From NCBI GenBank assembly GCA_017539045.1, contig JAFYHS010000003.1:62001-126000 (forward strand): a DNA stretch of 64,000 nucleotides, read 5' to 3'. This stretch comes from Bacteroidales bacterium. Its GTDB lineage: Bacteria; Bacteroidota; Bacteroidia; Bacteroidales; F082. The notes below the pieces were generated by a model, which was not told where the DNA came from, did not search any database, and worked only from the letters and a program-made list of their open reading frames with translations. Shown in pieces: positions 42,700 to 51,782 of the stretch; positions within the stretch are counted from its first letter, which is position 1, and each line of letters begins with the position of its first letter. Both the position numbers and the translations under genes were made by a program.

Positions 42700-45273
42700 A
42701 TGAAAAAGTATTTAATGACTATGCTTGCCTTGGTTTTCGGCCTCGGTTTGGTGCAAGCCAACCCGGTCGGTGTGAGCCAGGCCAAGTATGTGGGACAACA
42801 GTTTGTCCAAGCCAACTTCGAGCAGTCGCGTCAGGCCCAGGATCTCACCTTGGTCTATACGGGCACTTCCACCCGTGGCGAAGCTTGCTTCTATGTGTTT
42901 AATGTAGGCAACGACGGTTTCGTCATGGTTTCAGCCGATGACTTCTATCGTCCTATCATTGGTTATTCAAAGAATCGTAGTTTCGACACACAAATCAACC
43001 CTGAACTGGGCTATATGCTCAACCAGTTGATTGCCAGCCGTACTGGAAAGAACACGGGCAAAGCCACGCCTAAAGTCGCTGCCGAATGGCAGAGCGTGAT
43101 GAACTCAGGAAAACTGATTTCACGCAATGGCGGCCGTGGTGAGTTCTATCTCGTTCAAACCCAATGGGACCAAGGTTCTCCTTACAACTATTTCTGCCCT
43201 CAAGCCGCTGGCGGTCCTGGTGGCCGTGTCTATGCCGGTTGCGTCGCCACTGCTATGAGCCAGATGATGAAGTATTGGAACCACCCGTTACAAGGCACGG
43301 GTAGCCATACCAACTACAACTCAGGCTTCGGTCCGCTGTCGGCCGATTTCGGTGCCACCACCTACGAATGGGACAAGATGCCCAACAAGCTCACCAACAA
43401 CTCCCCTCAAGAAGAGATTGAAGCCATAGCTCTGCTTATGTATCACTGCGGTATTGCAGTTGACATGCACTATGCCATCGATGGTAGCGGTGCCTATTCG
43501 CAGGATGTGCCGTCCAGAATCTCCCAGTATTTTGGCTACACCAACCAAGCTGTGTTGAGAGGCAGAGACAACTATACTTACGATAACTGGGGCCAGATGC
43601 TGAAGGAATCGTTCGATATGGGTTGGCCTGTCTATTATTCTGGTCAAAGCCCTGATGGCGGCCACGCTTTCGTGTGCGACGGCTATAACGATGAAGGCCT
43701 CTTCCACTACAACTGGGGTTGGAGCGGCAGCGGCGACGATTTCTACGATTTCGACCAAATCGACTACAACTCGAGCGATGGCGCTATCTTCAACTTCGTC
43801 CCCACTGAAGTCTACAACACGACTGCCCAGGCTCCTGCCAACCTCACCGTGACGCCTGCTGCCAACAACGAGCTGTCTGCCGCTATTTCTTGGACCAATC
43901 CTTCCAAGACTTTGAACAACAGCAACCTTAGCAGCATCGATCAAATCGTGGTGTGCCGCGACGGTCAAGTCATCTACACCGAGGACAACGTGACTCCTGG
44001 TGCCACCATGAACATCACCGACAACAACGTCCCGCGTTTTGACTACTTCATCTACTCCGTTTATGCTGTTACCAATGGCAACCACGGTAAGATCGTTTAT
44101 TCCAACAAGATTGGTTTTGGCCCCACCTGCGGTTGGACTGTCAACGTCAGCCAAGCTTCCTTCACGGGCTTCCGTGGCGGTAAGATCCACGTCTACAACG
44201 CTGCCGGTACCGAGTTCGCTACGGTGACCACTACGAACTCCTCAGTCCAGAGCTTCCCGATCGACGTGCCGCTGGGCAACGTCTCGTTTGCTTGGACTGC
44301 CCCGACTCAAACGGGTAGCTTCAACATGGCCTTCACTATTAAGGATTCGCAGAACAATACCGTTTATACCTACAGCGGCAGCTCGGATGACATGCCTGTT
44401 GGCGTGTTCTATGAGGGCAGCAACACTTGCGGCAATGCCGTCGGTGATGGCGTTCCTACCAACTGCGTCGCCCTGGTCGATGATGAGAACCCCACCAACA
44501 TCAATGTCTCTTGGGATCCCATCCGCGACAACGGTTATGGCTATGTCGTTTACCGCGACGGTTTGCTCTATCGCCTGATCCCCGAAGGCACTTCCTTCGT
44601 TGACGAGAACGCCACTATTGGCGGCCACTGCTATGTGATTGGTTATCTCTATGACGGCGGCGAGAATGGTCAATATTCCAACGAGTCATGCGCCACTTCT
44701 GGCGCTTGCTATCCTGCCACCAACCTCGACTTCGAATACACTGGCAGCAACTTCAAGATCAAACTGAAATGGGAAAAGCCCGAGCCGGCTGATGGTCTCT
44801 CTGGCTACTACCTCTTCAGAAAGTTCGGTGAAGAAGGTACCTATGAAAGAGTCAAGTCACTGAGTGCTTCTGCCACCAACTACACCGACAATAGCGCCAA
44901 CCAAGAAGGCGACTACTATTACAAGCTCTACGCCGTCTATCATAACCTCGGCGATTGCATTTCGGCTCCTGCTTATTGGATCAACGACCACAACCAGTTC
45001 TATCTGCACGCTCCGTATTCGTATGATGGCGTCAACGAACTGGAGGCTGGCAGCGTGGCCATCTTCCCCAATCCTACCACAAGCTCCTTCACGGTCGAAG
45101 CCGAAGGCTTAAGCCACGTGACGGTTTACAACCTGGTTGGCCAGAAGGTGTTCGAGCAGAACTGCCAAGACAACAAGGCCGTCATCAACATGAATGTTGA
45201 GACTGGTGTTTACATGGTGCGCGTGGCCACCTCACAAGGTGAAATCACCAAACGCATCACCATCATCAAGTAA
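42700..45273 (+). CDS. C10 cysteine protease with T9SS sorting domain, D
   Basis: 857 residues from ATG 42700, where the signal peptide begins (MKKYLMTMLALVFGLGLVQA). Prodomain, WDQGSPYN, catalytic Cys181 in AGCVATAMSQMMKYW, His322 in GGHAFVCDGY and NWGWSGSGDD. In the beta-sandwich module the motif is TGFRGG in place of QGWxGG, the only one of the four to lose the Trp. Fibronectin-III-like domains and a sorting domain (AIFPNPTTSSFTVEAEG) follow. Codon use here is the most biased of the array toward C-ending codons, which could mean the highest expression. A strong terminator follows. Confidence 0.9.
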   Translation: MKKYLMTMLALVFGLGLVQANPVGVSQAKYVGQQFVQANFEQSRQAQDLTLVYTGTSTRGEACFYVFNVGNDGFVMVSADDFYRPIIGYSKNRSFDTQINPELGYMLNQLIASRTGKNTGKATPKVAAEWQSVMNSGKLISRNGGRGEFYLVQTQWDQGSPYNYFCPQAAGGPGGRVYAGCVATAMSQMMKYWNHPLQGTGSHTNYNSGFGPLSADFGATTYEWDKMPNKLTNNSPQEEIEAIALLMYHCGIAVDMHYAIDGSGAYSQDVPSRISQYFGYTNQAVLRGRDNYTYDNWGQMLKESFDMGWPVYYSGQSPDGGHAFVCDGYNDEGLFHYNWGWSGSGDDFYDFDQIDYNSSDGAIFNFVPTEVYNTTAQAPANLTVTPAANNELSAAISWTNPSKTLNNSNLSSIDQIVVCRDGQVIYTEDNVTPGATMNITDNNVPRFDYFIYSVYAVTNGNHGKIVYSNKIGFGPTCGWTVNVSQASFTGFRGGKIHVYNAAGTEFATVTTTNSSVQSFPIDVPLGNVSFAWTAPTQTGSFNMAFTIKDSQNNTVYTYSGSSDDMPVGVFYEGSNTCGNAVGDGVPTNCVALVDDENPTNINVSWDPIRDNGYGYVVYRDGLLYRLIPEGTSFVDENATIGGHCYVIGYLYDGGENGQYSNESCATSGACYPATNLDFEYTGSNFKIKLKWEKPEPADGLSGYYLFRKFGEEGTYERVKSLSASATNYTDNSANQEGDYYYKLYAVYHNLGDCISAPAYWINDHNQFYLHAPYSYDGVNELEAGSVAIFPNPTTSSFTVEAEGLSHVTVYNLVGQKVFEQNCQDNKAVINMNVETGVYMVRVATSQGEITKRITIIK

Positions 45274-45292
45274 CAAAGCTTGATGCCGTAAC

Positions 45293-45329
45293 AAAAACGG
45301 TTGCCTCGTTTGGGGCAACCGTTTTTTTT
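45293..45329 (+). terminator. Terminator after C10 protease D
   Basis: 13-bp stem AAAAACGGTTGCC / GGCAACCGTTTTT, 8-base loop, eight-T run. The A-run on the left lets it also serve the convergent folA operon. Confidence 0.92.
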
Positions 45330-45349
45330 GTAGGTATTTGGATTATCCT

Positions 45350-45847
45350 TTAGGCCTGTTTTCTCTCCCACACCTCAAAGCGGTAGCTGTAGTCGACCTG
45401 CGGGTCGTCGTCAACGACTTCGAGGTCGGCCAGCTCCCACTCGTCGAAATTGATATAAGGGAAGAAAGTGTCGGCCTCAAACTCCTTGTCAATACGGGTC
45501 AAGTAGAGGCGGTCGGCCTTGGGCAGGAACTGTTCGTAGATGCTTCCACCGCCCATGATGAAGACCTCGTCCTCGTTTTGTGCCATCTCGAGGGCCTGCG
45601 GGATGGAGAGCGCCAGTTCGTAGCCTTCCGGGGCTTTATCCAAGCGGTCGGAGATGACGATGTTGCGGCGGTTAGGCAAAGCCTTCTGTCCGGGCAACGA
45701 GAGCCAAGTGTTGTGGCCCATGATGACACAATGTCCCGAGGTCACCTTCTTGAAGTGCTTCAAGTCGTTGCTGTTGTGCCAGATGAGCTGGTTGTTGATG
45801 CCGATGGCGCGGTTGGCGGCCATGGCGACGATAATTGAGATTGTCAT
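45350..45847 (-). CDS. folA: Dihydrofolate reductase
   Basis: 165 residues from ATG 45847, which gives the canonical start TISIIVAMAANRAIGINNQL. ATG 45886, overlapping the thyA stop (ATGA), would add a non-conserved 13-residue leader; it may serve for coupling. Motifs: the active-site acidic region LIWHNSNDLKHFKKVT, GHNTWLSLP and IMGGGSIYEQFL. DHFR regenerates the tetrahydrofolate oxidised by ThyA. Last gene of a four-gene minus-strand operon. Asn replaces the usual Asp or Glu in the W-x-x-x-x-D region only if NSND is misaligned; the D after N is likely the acid. Confidence 0.93.
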   Translation of the reverse strand: MTISIIVAMAANRAIGINNQLIWHNSNDLKHFKKVTSGHCVIMGHNTWLSLPGQKALPNRRNIVISDRLDKAPEGYELALSIPQALEMAQNEDEVFIMGGGSIYEQFLPKADRLYLTRIDKEFEADTFFPYINFDEWELADLEVVDDDPQVDYSYRFEVWERKQA

Positions 45848-45882
45848 ATTGCTATTCTTTTTTCTTGTTTTACTATCAATAA

Positions 45883-46710
45883 TCATACCGAAACCTCACC
45901 TTTGATGGCAGGCCATGGGTCGTAGTTTTCAAGCGTGAAGTCCTCATATTGGAAATCAAAGATGCTCTTGACCTCCGGGTTGAGACGCATGGTGGGTAGC
46001 TGACGTGGCGTGCGCGAGAGTTGGGTCTTCACTTGCTCGATGAGGTTGTTGTAGATGTGCACGTCGCCGAAGGTGTGTACGAAGTCGCCAGGCTGCAAGC
46101 CACACACCTGTGCCATCATCATGGTAAGGAGGGCATAGGAAGCAATGTTGAACGGCACACCTAAAAACACGTCGGCACTGCGTTGGTAGAGCTGGCACGA
46201 CAGCTTGCCGTCGGCTACATAGAACTGGAAGAAGGCGTGGCAGGGTGGGAGTGCCGCCTTGCCTGCCGCCACATTGGCGGCGAAGTCCTTCTCGTGCTCG
46301 TCGGGCAACACACTGGGGTTCCATGCCGTGACGATATGCCGACGGCTGTTGGGATTCTCCTTGATGCTCTTCACCACCTCGGCAATCTGGTCGATGCCTT
46401 CGTTGTTCCAATTGCGCCATTGTGCGCCATAGACGGGTCCCAGGTCACCGTTTTGGTCGGCCCATTCGTCCCAGATGGACACTTTATGGTCGTGGAGGTA
46501 TTGGATGTTGGTGTCGCCCTTCAGCAGCCACAGTAGCTCGTAGATGATGCTTTTCAGGTGTACTTTCTTCGTCGTCACCAATGGGAAGCCATCCGAGAGG
46601 TCGAAACGCATCTGATAACCAAACACACTGATGGTGCCGGTGCCCGTACGGTCGCCCTTCTGATGGCCGTGGTCGAGGATATACTGAAGTAAGTCTAGGT
46701 ATTGTTTCAT
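45883..46710 (-). CDS. thyA: Thymidylate synthase
   Basis: 275 residues. [18 protein letters not shown], the catalytic Cys in [33 protein letters not shown] and [10 protein letters not shown] are standard ThyA motifs. It methylates dUMP to dTMP using methylene-THF, producing DHF for FolA. Its ATG overlaps the stop of the symporter gene and its stop overlaps an ATG of folA, so expression is tightly coupled across the operon. Confidence 0.97.
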   Translation of the reverse strand: MKQYLDLLQYILDHGHQKGDRTGTGTISVFGYQMRFDLSDGFPLVTTKKVHLKSIIYELLWLLKGDTNIQYLHDHKVSIWDEWADQNGDLGPVYGAQWRNWNNEGIDQIAEVVKSIKENPNSRRHIVTAWNPSVLPDEHEKDFAANVAAGKAALPPCHAFFQFYVADGKLSCQLYQRSADVFLGVPFNIASYALLTMMMAQVCGLQPGDFVHTFGDVHIYNNLIEQVKTQLSRTPRQLPTMRLNPEVKSIFDFQYEDFTLENYDPWPAIKGEVSV

Positions 46711-47981
46711 TGGTTTTGTTCAGGATTGTGCTTGTACTTGAACAACAGGGCAAACAGGATGCCGACCACGAAGGCGAAGGCGGCAAACACATACCATGCG
46801 TTTGACCAACCTGCCATCAGTTCATTGAAATTGGTCTTGCCAAGCGTAAAGTGGTTGACGACAGCCTGAGCGCAGAACGAACCGATGGTGGCACCGAGGC
46901 CGTTGGTCATCATCATGAACACACCTTGGGCACTGCTACGGATCTTTTCGTCGGTATTCTGGTCGACGAAGAGCGAGCCGCTGATGTTGAAGAAGTCGAA
47001 GGCCACGCCGTAGACGATCATGGAGAGGATGAAGAGGACGAGACCAAAGCCCGTGGGGCTGCCAGCACCCAGGAAGAAGAAACGCAAGGCCCATGCGGCA
47101 AAGGCGATGAGCATCACCTTCTTGATGCCGAACTTTTTCAGGAAGAAGGGGATCAGCAGGATGCAGAGCGTTTCGGAGACCTGTGAGATGGATGACAGGA
47201 AGACGTTGTTCTTCACAGCGAAAGCGTTGGCATATTCAGGCGACTGTCCGAAGGCATCCAGGAAAGGCGTGGCAAAGCCATTGGTTACCTGCAGGCACAT
47301 ACCTAAAAGGAAGGAGAAGATGAAGAACACGGCCATGCGTGCATCCTTAAACAAGGCAAAAGCACGCAGACCGAAGGTGTCGACAAACGACTTGCTCTCC
47401 ACGTTCTTGTTGACAGGGCAGTTAGGCAGCGTAAACGAATAGATGGCGAGGACGATGCCCCATGCGGCAGAGACAAACAACTGCTGGTAGCCATCCTTAA
47501 AGCCCGTGAAGTTGACGATCCACATCGAGAGGATGAAACCGATGGTGCCGAACACACGAATGGGAGGGAAGGCCTTCACCGTGTCAAGACCGGCTTGGGT
47601 CAAGGCGTTGTAGGATACCGAGTTGCCCAAGGCGATGGTAGGCATAAAGAAAGCCACGCTGATGGCATAGTAGGGGAATAGCTGCCCGAAACTGACGGCG
47701 CTACCGTATTTATAGCCCATATAACCCGCCAAAGCCATGAAGACAGCGGCGAGGAAATGGCAGATGCCCAGCAGCTTCTGTGCCGGGATCCAGCGGTCGG
47801 CCACGATGCCCATCAAGGCAGGCATGAAGAGGGAAACGATGCCCTGGATGGCGAAGAACTTTCCGATATTGGCACCCATGCCGATCTTGCTGAGATAGAT
47901 GCCCAAAGAACAAAGATAAGCTCCCCATACTGCAAAGATGAGGAAGTTCATCACGATTAAACGAAACTTGATTGCTTTCAT
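46707..47981 (-). CDS. NupG-type nucleoside:H+ symporter (MFS)
   Basis: 424 residues with 12 predicted hydrophobic segments and the family N-terminus [18 protein letters not shown]. The pattern [12 protein letters not shown] and the second-half [22 protein letters not shown] fit the nucleoside:H+ symporter family (NupG, PF03825-like). It would import nucleosides such as thymidine or uridine. Placement between a BFN gene and thyA/folA supports a link to pyrimidine nucleotide supply. Overlaps thyA by ATGA. Confidence 0.82.
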   Translation of the reverse strand: MKAIKFRLIVMNFLIFAVWGAYLCSLGIYLSKIGMGANIGKFFAIQGIVSLFMPALMGIVADRWIPAQKLLGICHFLAAVFMALAGYMGYKYGSAVSFGQLFPYYAISVAFFMPTIALGNSVSYNALTQAGLDTVKAFPPIRVFGTIGFILSMWIVNFTGFKDGYQQLFVSAAWGIVLAIYSFTLPNCPVNKNVESKSFVDTFGLRAFALFKDARMAVFFIFSFLLGMCLQVTNGFATPFLDAFGQSPEYANAFAVKNNVFLSSISQVSETLCILLIPFFLKKFGIKKVMLIAFAAWALRFFFLGAGSPTGFGLVLFILSMIVYGVAFDFFNISGSLFVDQNTDEKIRSSAQGVFMMMTNGLGATIGSFCAQAVVNHFTLGKTNFNELMAGWSNAWYVFAAFAFVVGILFALLFKYKHNPEQNQ

Positions 47982-47998
47982 ATTTAAATATTTACTGA

Positions 47999-48586
47999 TT
48001 ATTTCCTTCTGTTGATTTCGTCGCGGATTTGTGCGGCGCGTTGGTAATCTTCGTTGTCGACGGCTTCTTGAAGCAGGTCTTCCAAAGCATCCAAGTCGAG
48101 AATGTCAAGGCTAGTGCTTTCGTTACCTTTATTAATAATAACATCATCTGGCGCTTCAGTTCTTGGCTTCTCAATGTCGTCCATGATGATGCCGGCTTCT
48201 TCCATCACGCTTTCGTAGGCATTGATTTCGCAGCCGAGGCGCACCGCAATGGCGATGGCATCGGAAGGACGCGCGTCGATCATCGTCAGGTCGTCGCCTT
48301 GTTTGCACACCAGCATGGCATAATACACGCCGTCGCGGAAGCGGTTGATGACCACCTCGCTGATCTCGATGTCGAACTCCTTGGCAAATCTAAGGAAGAG
48401 GTCGTGGGTATGGGGTCGGCCGTTCTTGTGCTTCTCGATGCCGACGGCTATGGATTCGGCCTCAGTACCGCCGATGACGATGGGCAGACGACGTTTTGAG
48501 TTCTTGTCGCCCAAGATCAAGACATACGCTCCCGTTGAGGATTCGCTGTAGGTCAAGCCGATGATTTCCAAACTGACTTTGTTCAT
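47999..48586 (-). CDS. Bifunctional nuclease (BFN/DUF151) family protein with UvrB/UvrC motif
   Basis: 195 residues. The DUF151 core shows LPIVIGGTEAESIAVGIE and the motif IDARPSDAIAIAVRLGCEI. A C-terminal UvrBC-like helix-turn-helix follows (LEDLLQEAVDNEDYQRAAQIRDEINRRK). The family is linked to nuclease activity in one plant homologue; the bacterial role is uncertain. First gene of the operon with nupG, thyA and folA, 17 bases upstream of nupG. Confidence 0.85.
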   Translation of the reverse strand: MNKVSLEIIGLTYSESSTGAYVLILGDKNSKRRLPIVIGGTEAESIAVGIEKHKNGRPHTHDLFLRFAKEFDIEISEVVINRFRDGVYYAMLVCKQGDDLTMIDARPSDAIAIAVRLGCEINAYESVMEEAGIIMDDIEKPRTEAPDDVIINKGNESTSLDILDLDALEDLLQEAVDNEDYQRAAQIRDEINRRK

Positions 48587-48642
48587 TTTTGCTCGTTTTG
48601 GGAAGGGATGGGAAGGGCTGTATAGCTAAAGAACTGAGTATT

Positions 48643-48696
48643 AAGTCCCTATTTGAAAACAAAACCTTCTTCCTTCAATCGTCAAAAGTAGGGACT
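48643..48696. repeat. 9-bp perfect inverted repeat around the BFN operon promoter
   Basis: AAGTCCCTA (48643-48651) and TAGGGACTT (48688-48696), 36 bases apart. The right arm overlaps the -7 box of the BFN promoter. It could be an operator or a leader hairpin. Confidence 0.6.
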
Positions 48697-48713
48697 TTTT
48701 TGGAAACGAGCAA
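48682..48713 (-). promoter_or_regulatory. Promoter of the BFN-nupG-thyA-folA operon
   Basis: Minus strand: TTTG, 20 bases, TACTTTTG. It leaves a leader of about 90 bases. Confidence 0.7.
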
Positions 48714-48774
48714 AAAAAGTTGCCTTTCCGAAAAAAACTATGCAAAAAAATTTCATTTCAATATAATTTGTCCT

Positions 48775-48782
48775 TATTTTTG
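48775..48782 (+). promoter_or_regulatory. hppA promoter -7 element
   Basis: TATTTTTG, with a leader of about 75 bases before ATG 48861. No clear -33 box. Confidence 0.55.
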
Positions 48783-48860
48783 TCCCCTCTAAAGGTTGTA
48801 AATACGAGCATTTAGGAATCAAGTTCAGAACAATAATAAGTCTAACTAAATATCAATCTT

Positions 48861-51083
48861 ATGATTAGCAACAGTATTATTTACATTGTGCTGGCAGCCT
48901 CAGTGTTGGCGCTGGCATTTGCTTTCATCTTCTACAAGCAGATGATGAAACAAGACGAAGGTACTGACCTGATGAAGAAAATTGCTGCACATGTCCGTAA
49001 GGGAGCCATGGCTTACCTGAAGCAGCAGTACAAGGTGGTGATCATTGTGTTCATCATTTTGGCAGCCATTTTCGGTATCATGGCCTACTTCAAGTTGCAG
49101 AACGGCATCGTGTGGTTCGCTTTCCTCACGGGCGGTTTCTTCTCGGGCTTGGCAGGCTTCTTCGGCATGAAGACGGCCACCTATGCCTCGGCACGTACGG
49201 CCAATGCCGCTCGCAACTCGTTGAATAGTGGCTTGAAGGTGGCCTTCCGTTCAGGTGCTGTCATGGGTCTCGTTGTGGTGGGCCTTGCCCTTCTCGACGT
49301 CTCCGTGTGGTTCCTTGTCTTGAATGGCACAGGGCTGCTTGAAGCTGTTGGAGCCGAAAACGACCTTATCACCATCACCACGACCATGCTGACCTTCGGT
49401 ATGGGTGCCTCCACGCAGGCTCTGTTTGCCCGTGTGGGTGGCGGTATCTACACCAAGGCCGCTGACGTCGGTGCCGACCTTGTTGGTAAGACCGAGTACA
49501 ACATCCCTGAGGATGACCCGCGCAACCCTGCCACTATCGCCGATAACGTTGGTGACAATGTTGGTGACGTTGCTGGTATGGGCGCCGACCTTTACGAGTC
49601 ATACGCTGGCTCCATCTTAGCTACTATGGCCTTGGGTGCTTCCGCTTTTGCCACCGCTGCCGTTGAAGGCATGCAGTTTAAAGCCGTTCTCGCACCTATG
49701 CTTATTGCAGCCGTCGGTGTGTTGCTTTCCTTGATTGGTATCTTCTTGGTACGCACCAAGGAAAACGCTGGCATGAAGGAACTTCTTGGCGCTCTAAGCC
49801 GTGGCACCAACACGGCCGCCATTTTGATTGCTGCCGCTACTTTCGGCATCATGTATTTCCTCTTTGGAAAAGAGACGGGTGAATACGCCAACATGTGGTG
49901 GCAGACTTCACTCTCCGTGGTGGTTGGCTTGCTTGCTGGCGTTATCATTGGTAAAGCTACTGAATATTATACCTCGCAGAGCTACAAGCCTACGCAAAAA
50001 GTTGCTGAGAGTTCGAAGACGGGCCCCGCTACGGTCATTATCTCCGGCCTCGGTCTCGGTATGCTTTCTACGGCTATCCCGGTCGTTACCGTGGGTGTAG
50101 CCATCGTATTGGCATATCTCTGCGCCAATGGTTTCAATATTGAGTTCACTGCAGCCAACCTTTCAAGAGGTCTTTATGGTATCGGTATCGCTGCCGTAGG
50201 TATGCTGTCCACCTTGGGCATCACCCTTGCCACCGACGCTTACGGTCCTATCGCCGACAATGCTGGCGGTAATGCCGAAATGAGTGGTCTTGATCCTGAA
50301 GTGCGTAAACGTACCGATGCCCTCGACGCCCTAGGCAACACCACTGCTGCCACGGGTAAGGGCTTTGCCATCGGCTCGGCCGCTTTGACGGCTCTGGCCC
50401 TGTTGGCCTCCTACGTTGAGGAAATCAAGATCGCTTTGATACGTATCGGACAAGACTTGCCGAATGGCGTTGAAGCCGCCAAAGCCACTTTGGTTGACTT
50501 CATGGAAGCCTACAACGTCAACCTGATGAATCCTGTCGTTCTCGTCGGTGTGTTCATCGGCGCCATGATGGCCTTCGTGTTCTGCGGCATGACGATGAAT
50601 GCCGTGGGTCGTGCCGCCCAGAAGATGGTGGAGGAAGTCCGCCGTCAGTTCAGCACCATCAAGGGTATCCTTCAAGGTGAGGCCGAACCCGACTATGAGC
50701 GTTGCGTTGCCATCTCCACCAAGGGTGCACAACACGAGATGCTGGTACCTTCCATCCTCGCCATCCTCGTCCCGATCCTGACGGGCGTCATTCTGGGTGT
50801 TCCCGGTGTCCTCGGTCTGTTGATTGGTGGCTTGGCCACAGGTTTCGTGCTGGCTGTCTTCATGGCCAACTCAGGCGGTGCTTGGGACAATGCCAAGAAG
50901 TACGTCGAAGAAGGCAACTTTGGAGGCAAGGGTTCTGAGAACCACAAGGCCACTGTCGTTGGTGACACCGTCGGCGACCCGTTCAAGGATACGTCAGGTC
51001 CTTCGCTGAACATCCTCATCAAGCTGATGAGCATGGTGAGCATCGTGATGGCCGGTCTGACCGTTACCTGCCACCTGCTGTAA
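48861..51083 (+). CDS. hppA: Membrane-bound ion-pumping pyrophosphatase (K+-dependent, probable Na+/H+ type)
   Basis: 740 residues with ~16 hydrophobic segments. The PPi site is clear: AADVGADLVGKTEYNIPEDD, then NVGDNVGDVAGMGADLYES. An Ala rather than Lys follows GNTT in GNTTAATGKG (~492-501), the mark of K+-dependent enzymes. T90, F94, D146 and M176 are all present at exactly those positions, which I recall as the four signature residues of the Bacteroides-type enzymes that pump both Na+ and H+. The enzyme hydrolyses PPi and builds an ion gradient, recovering energy from biosynthetic PPi; it pairs naturally with ppdK in this window. Single-gene unit with its own terminator. Confidence 0.95.
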   Translation: MISNSIIYIVLAASVLALAFAFIFYKQMMKQDEGTDLMKKIAAHVRKGAMAYLKQQYKVVIIVFIILAAIFGIMAYFKLQNGIVWFAFLTGGFFSGLAGFFGMKTATYASARTANAARNSLNSGLKVAFRSGAVMGLVVVGLALLDVSVWFLVLNGTGLLEAVGAENDLITITTTMLTFGMGASTQALFARVGGGIYTKAADVGADLVGKTEYNIPEDDPRNPATIADNVGDNVGDVAGMGADLYESYAGSILATMALGASAFATAAVEGMQFKAVLAPMLIAAVGVLLSLIGIFLVRTKENAGMKELLGALSRGTNTAAILIAAATFGIMYFLFGKETGEYANMWWQTSLSVVVGLLAGVIIGKATEYYTSQSYKPTQKVAESSKTGPATVIISGLGLGMLSTAIPVVTVGVAIVLAYLCANGFNIEFTAANLSRGLYGIGIAAVGMLSTLGITLATDAYGPIADNAGGNAEMSGLDPEVRKRTDALDALGNTTAATGKGFAIGSAALTALALLASYVEEIKIALIRIGQDLPNGVEAAKATLVDFMEAYNVNLMNPVVLVGVFIGAMMAFVFCGMTMNAVGRAAQKMVEEVRRQFSTIKGILQGEAEPDYERCVAISTKGAQHEMLVPSILAILVPILTGVILGVPGVLGLLIGGLATGFVLAVFMANSGGAWDNAKKYVEEGNFGGKGSENHKATVVGDTVGDPFKDTSGPSLNILIKLMSMVSIVMAGLTVTCHLL

Positions 51084-51102
51084 AGCAGCGTTAACAGAAA
51101 TG

Positions 51103-51140
51103 CAATCCCTCAAGATTTTTCTTGGGGGATTGTTTTTTTT
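51103..51140 (+). terminator. hppA terminator
   Basis: 12-bp stem CAATCCCTCAAG / CTTGGGGGATTG (one G-U pair), 6-base loop, eight-T run. Confidence 0.9.
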
Positions 51141-51187
51141 GGTACGGTTTTTGAAAGAGGGAAAAATTGTTGGAAAAAATGGCATAA

Positions 51188-51220
51188 TTGAACAACGAAC
51201 AACAATAATTACTAATTTTG
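51188..51220 (+). promoter_or_regulatory. Promoter of the DUF1573 gene
   Basis: TTG at 51188-51190, 22 bases, TAATTTTG at 51213-51220; ATG 24 bases later. Confidence 0.7.
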
Positions 51221-51243
51221 CAACAATTTTAAAATCATAAGCA

Positions 51244-51702
51244 ATGAAGAAAGTGATTTACCTGCTTGGTATCATGCTCCTTATGGCTGGCGTGGCCAAG
51301 GCTCAAGACAAGAAAGCAACGATGGGTCCTGAAATCGAGTTCGAGAAAGTCGTTCACGATTACGGTGATGTGCCTTACAACGGCAATGGCGAATGCGAGT
51401 TCCGTTTCACCAACACTGGCACCGAGCCTCTGCTCGTGCAGAAGCCCAAGTCAAGCTGTGGCTGCACCATCCCTTCGTGGCCCAATGAGCCCATCCTTCC
51501 TGGCGAATCCGATGTCATCAAGGTGACTTACCGTACCAATCGAGCTGGAAATATCAACAAGACTGTTACCGTCACCTCCAATGCCGTTAAGAACTCGACC
51601 GTGGTGTTGCGCATCAAGGGCCGCGTGCTTGACCAACCTACAGAGGCATTGCCAGAGAAGAACAGCGGATTCAGCAACGGTTCACCCGTCAACAACCATT
51701 AA
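51244..51702 (+). CDS. DUF1573 domain secreted protein
   Basis: 152 residues with a signal peptide (MKKVIYLLGIMLLMAGVAKA). A single DUF1573 Ig-like domain: FEKVVHDYGDVPYNG, EFRFTNTGTEPLLV, and SSCGCTIPSWPNEPILPGE with the hallmark CGC. Bacteroidota carry many of these periplasmic or surface proteins; their role is not established. Short gene with its own promoter and terminator. Confidence 0.9.
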   Translation: MKKVIYLLGIMLLMAGVAKAQDKKATMGPEIEFEKVVHDYGDVPYNGNGECEFRFTNTGTEPLLVQKPKSSCGCTIPSWPNEPILPGESDVIKVTYRTNRAGNINKTVTVTSNAVKNSTVVLRIKGRVLDQPTEALPEKNSGFSNGSPVNNH

Positions 51703-51730
51703 TTGAATGTAATAACAACGTATGTATCAT

Positions 51731-51765
51731 AAAAGCCGTCTAATCTCGTATTAGATGGCTTTTTA
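51731..51765 (+). terminator. Terminator after the DUF1573 gene
   Basis: 14-bp stem AAAAGCCGTCTAAT / ATTAGATGGCTTTT with one G-U pair, 5-base loop. The T-run is short. Confidence 0.8.
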
Positions 51766-51782
51766 TTCAAAAACAACAACTT

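Noticed and set aside
48587..48860. Riboswitch or small RNA in the 274-base gap upstream of hppA
   Set aside because: Only the two promoters and a short inverted repeat could be supported; no conserved riboswitch core was recognised.
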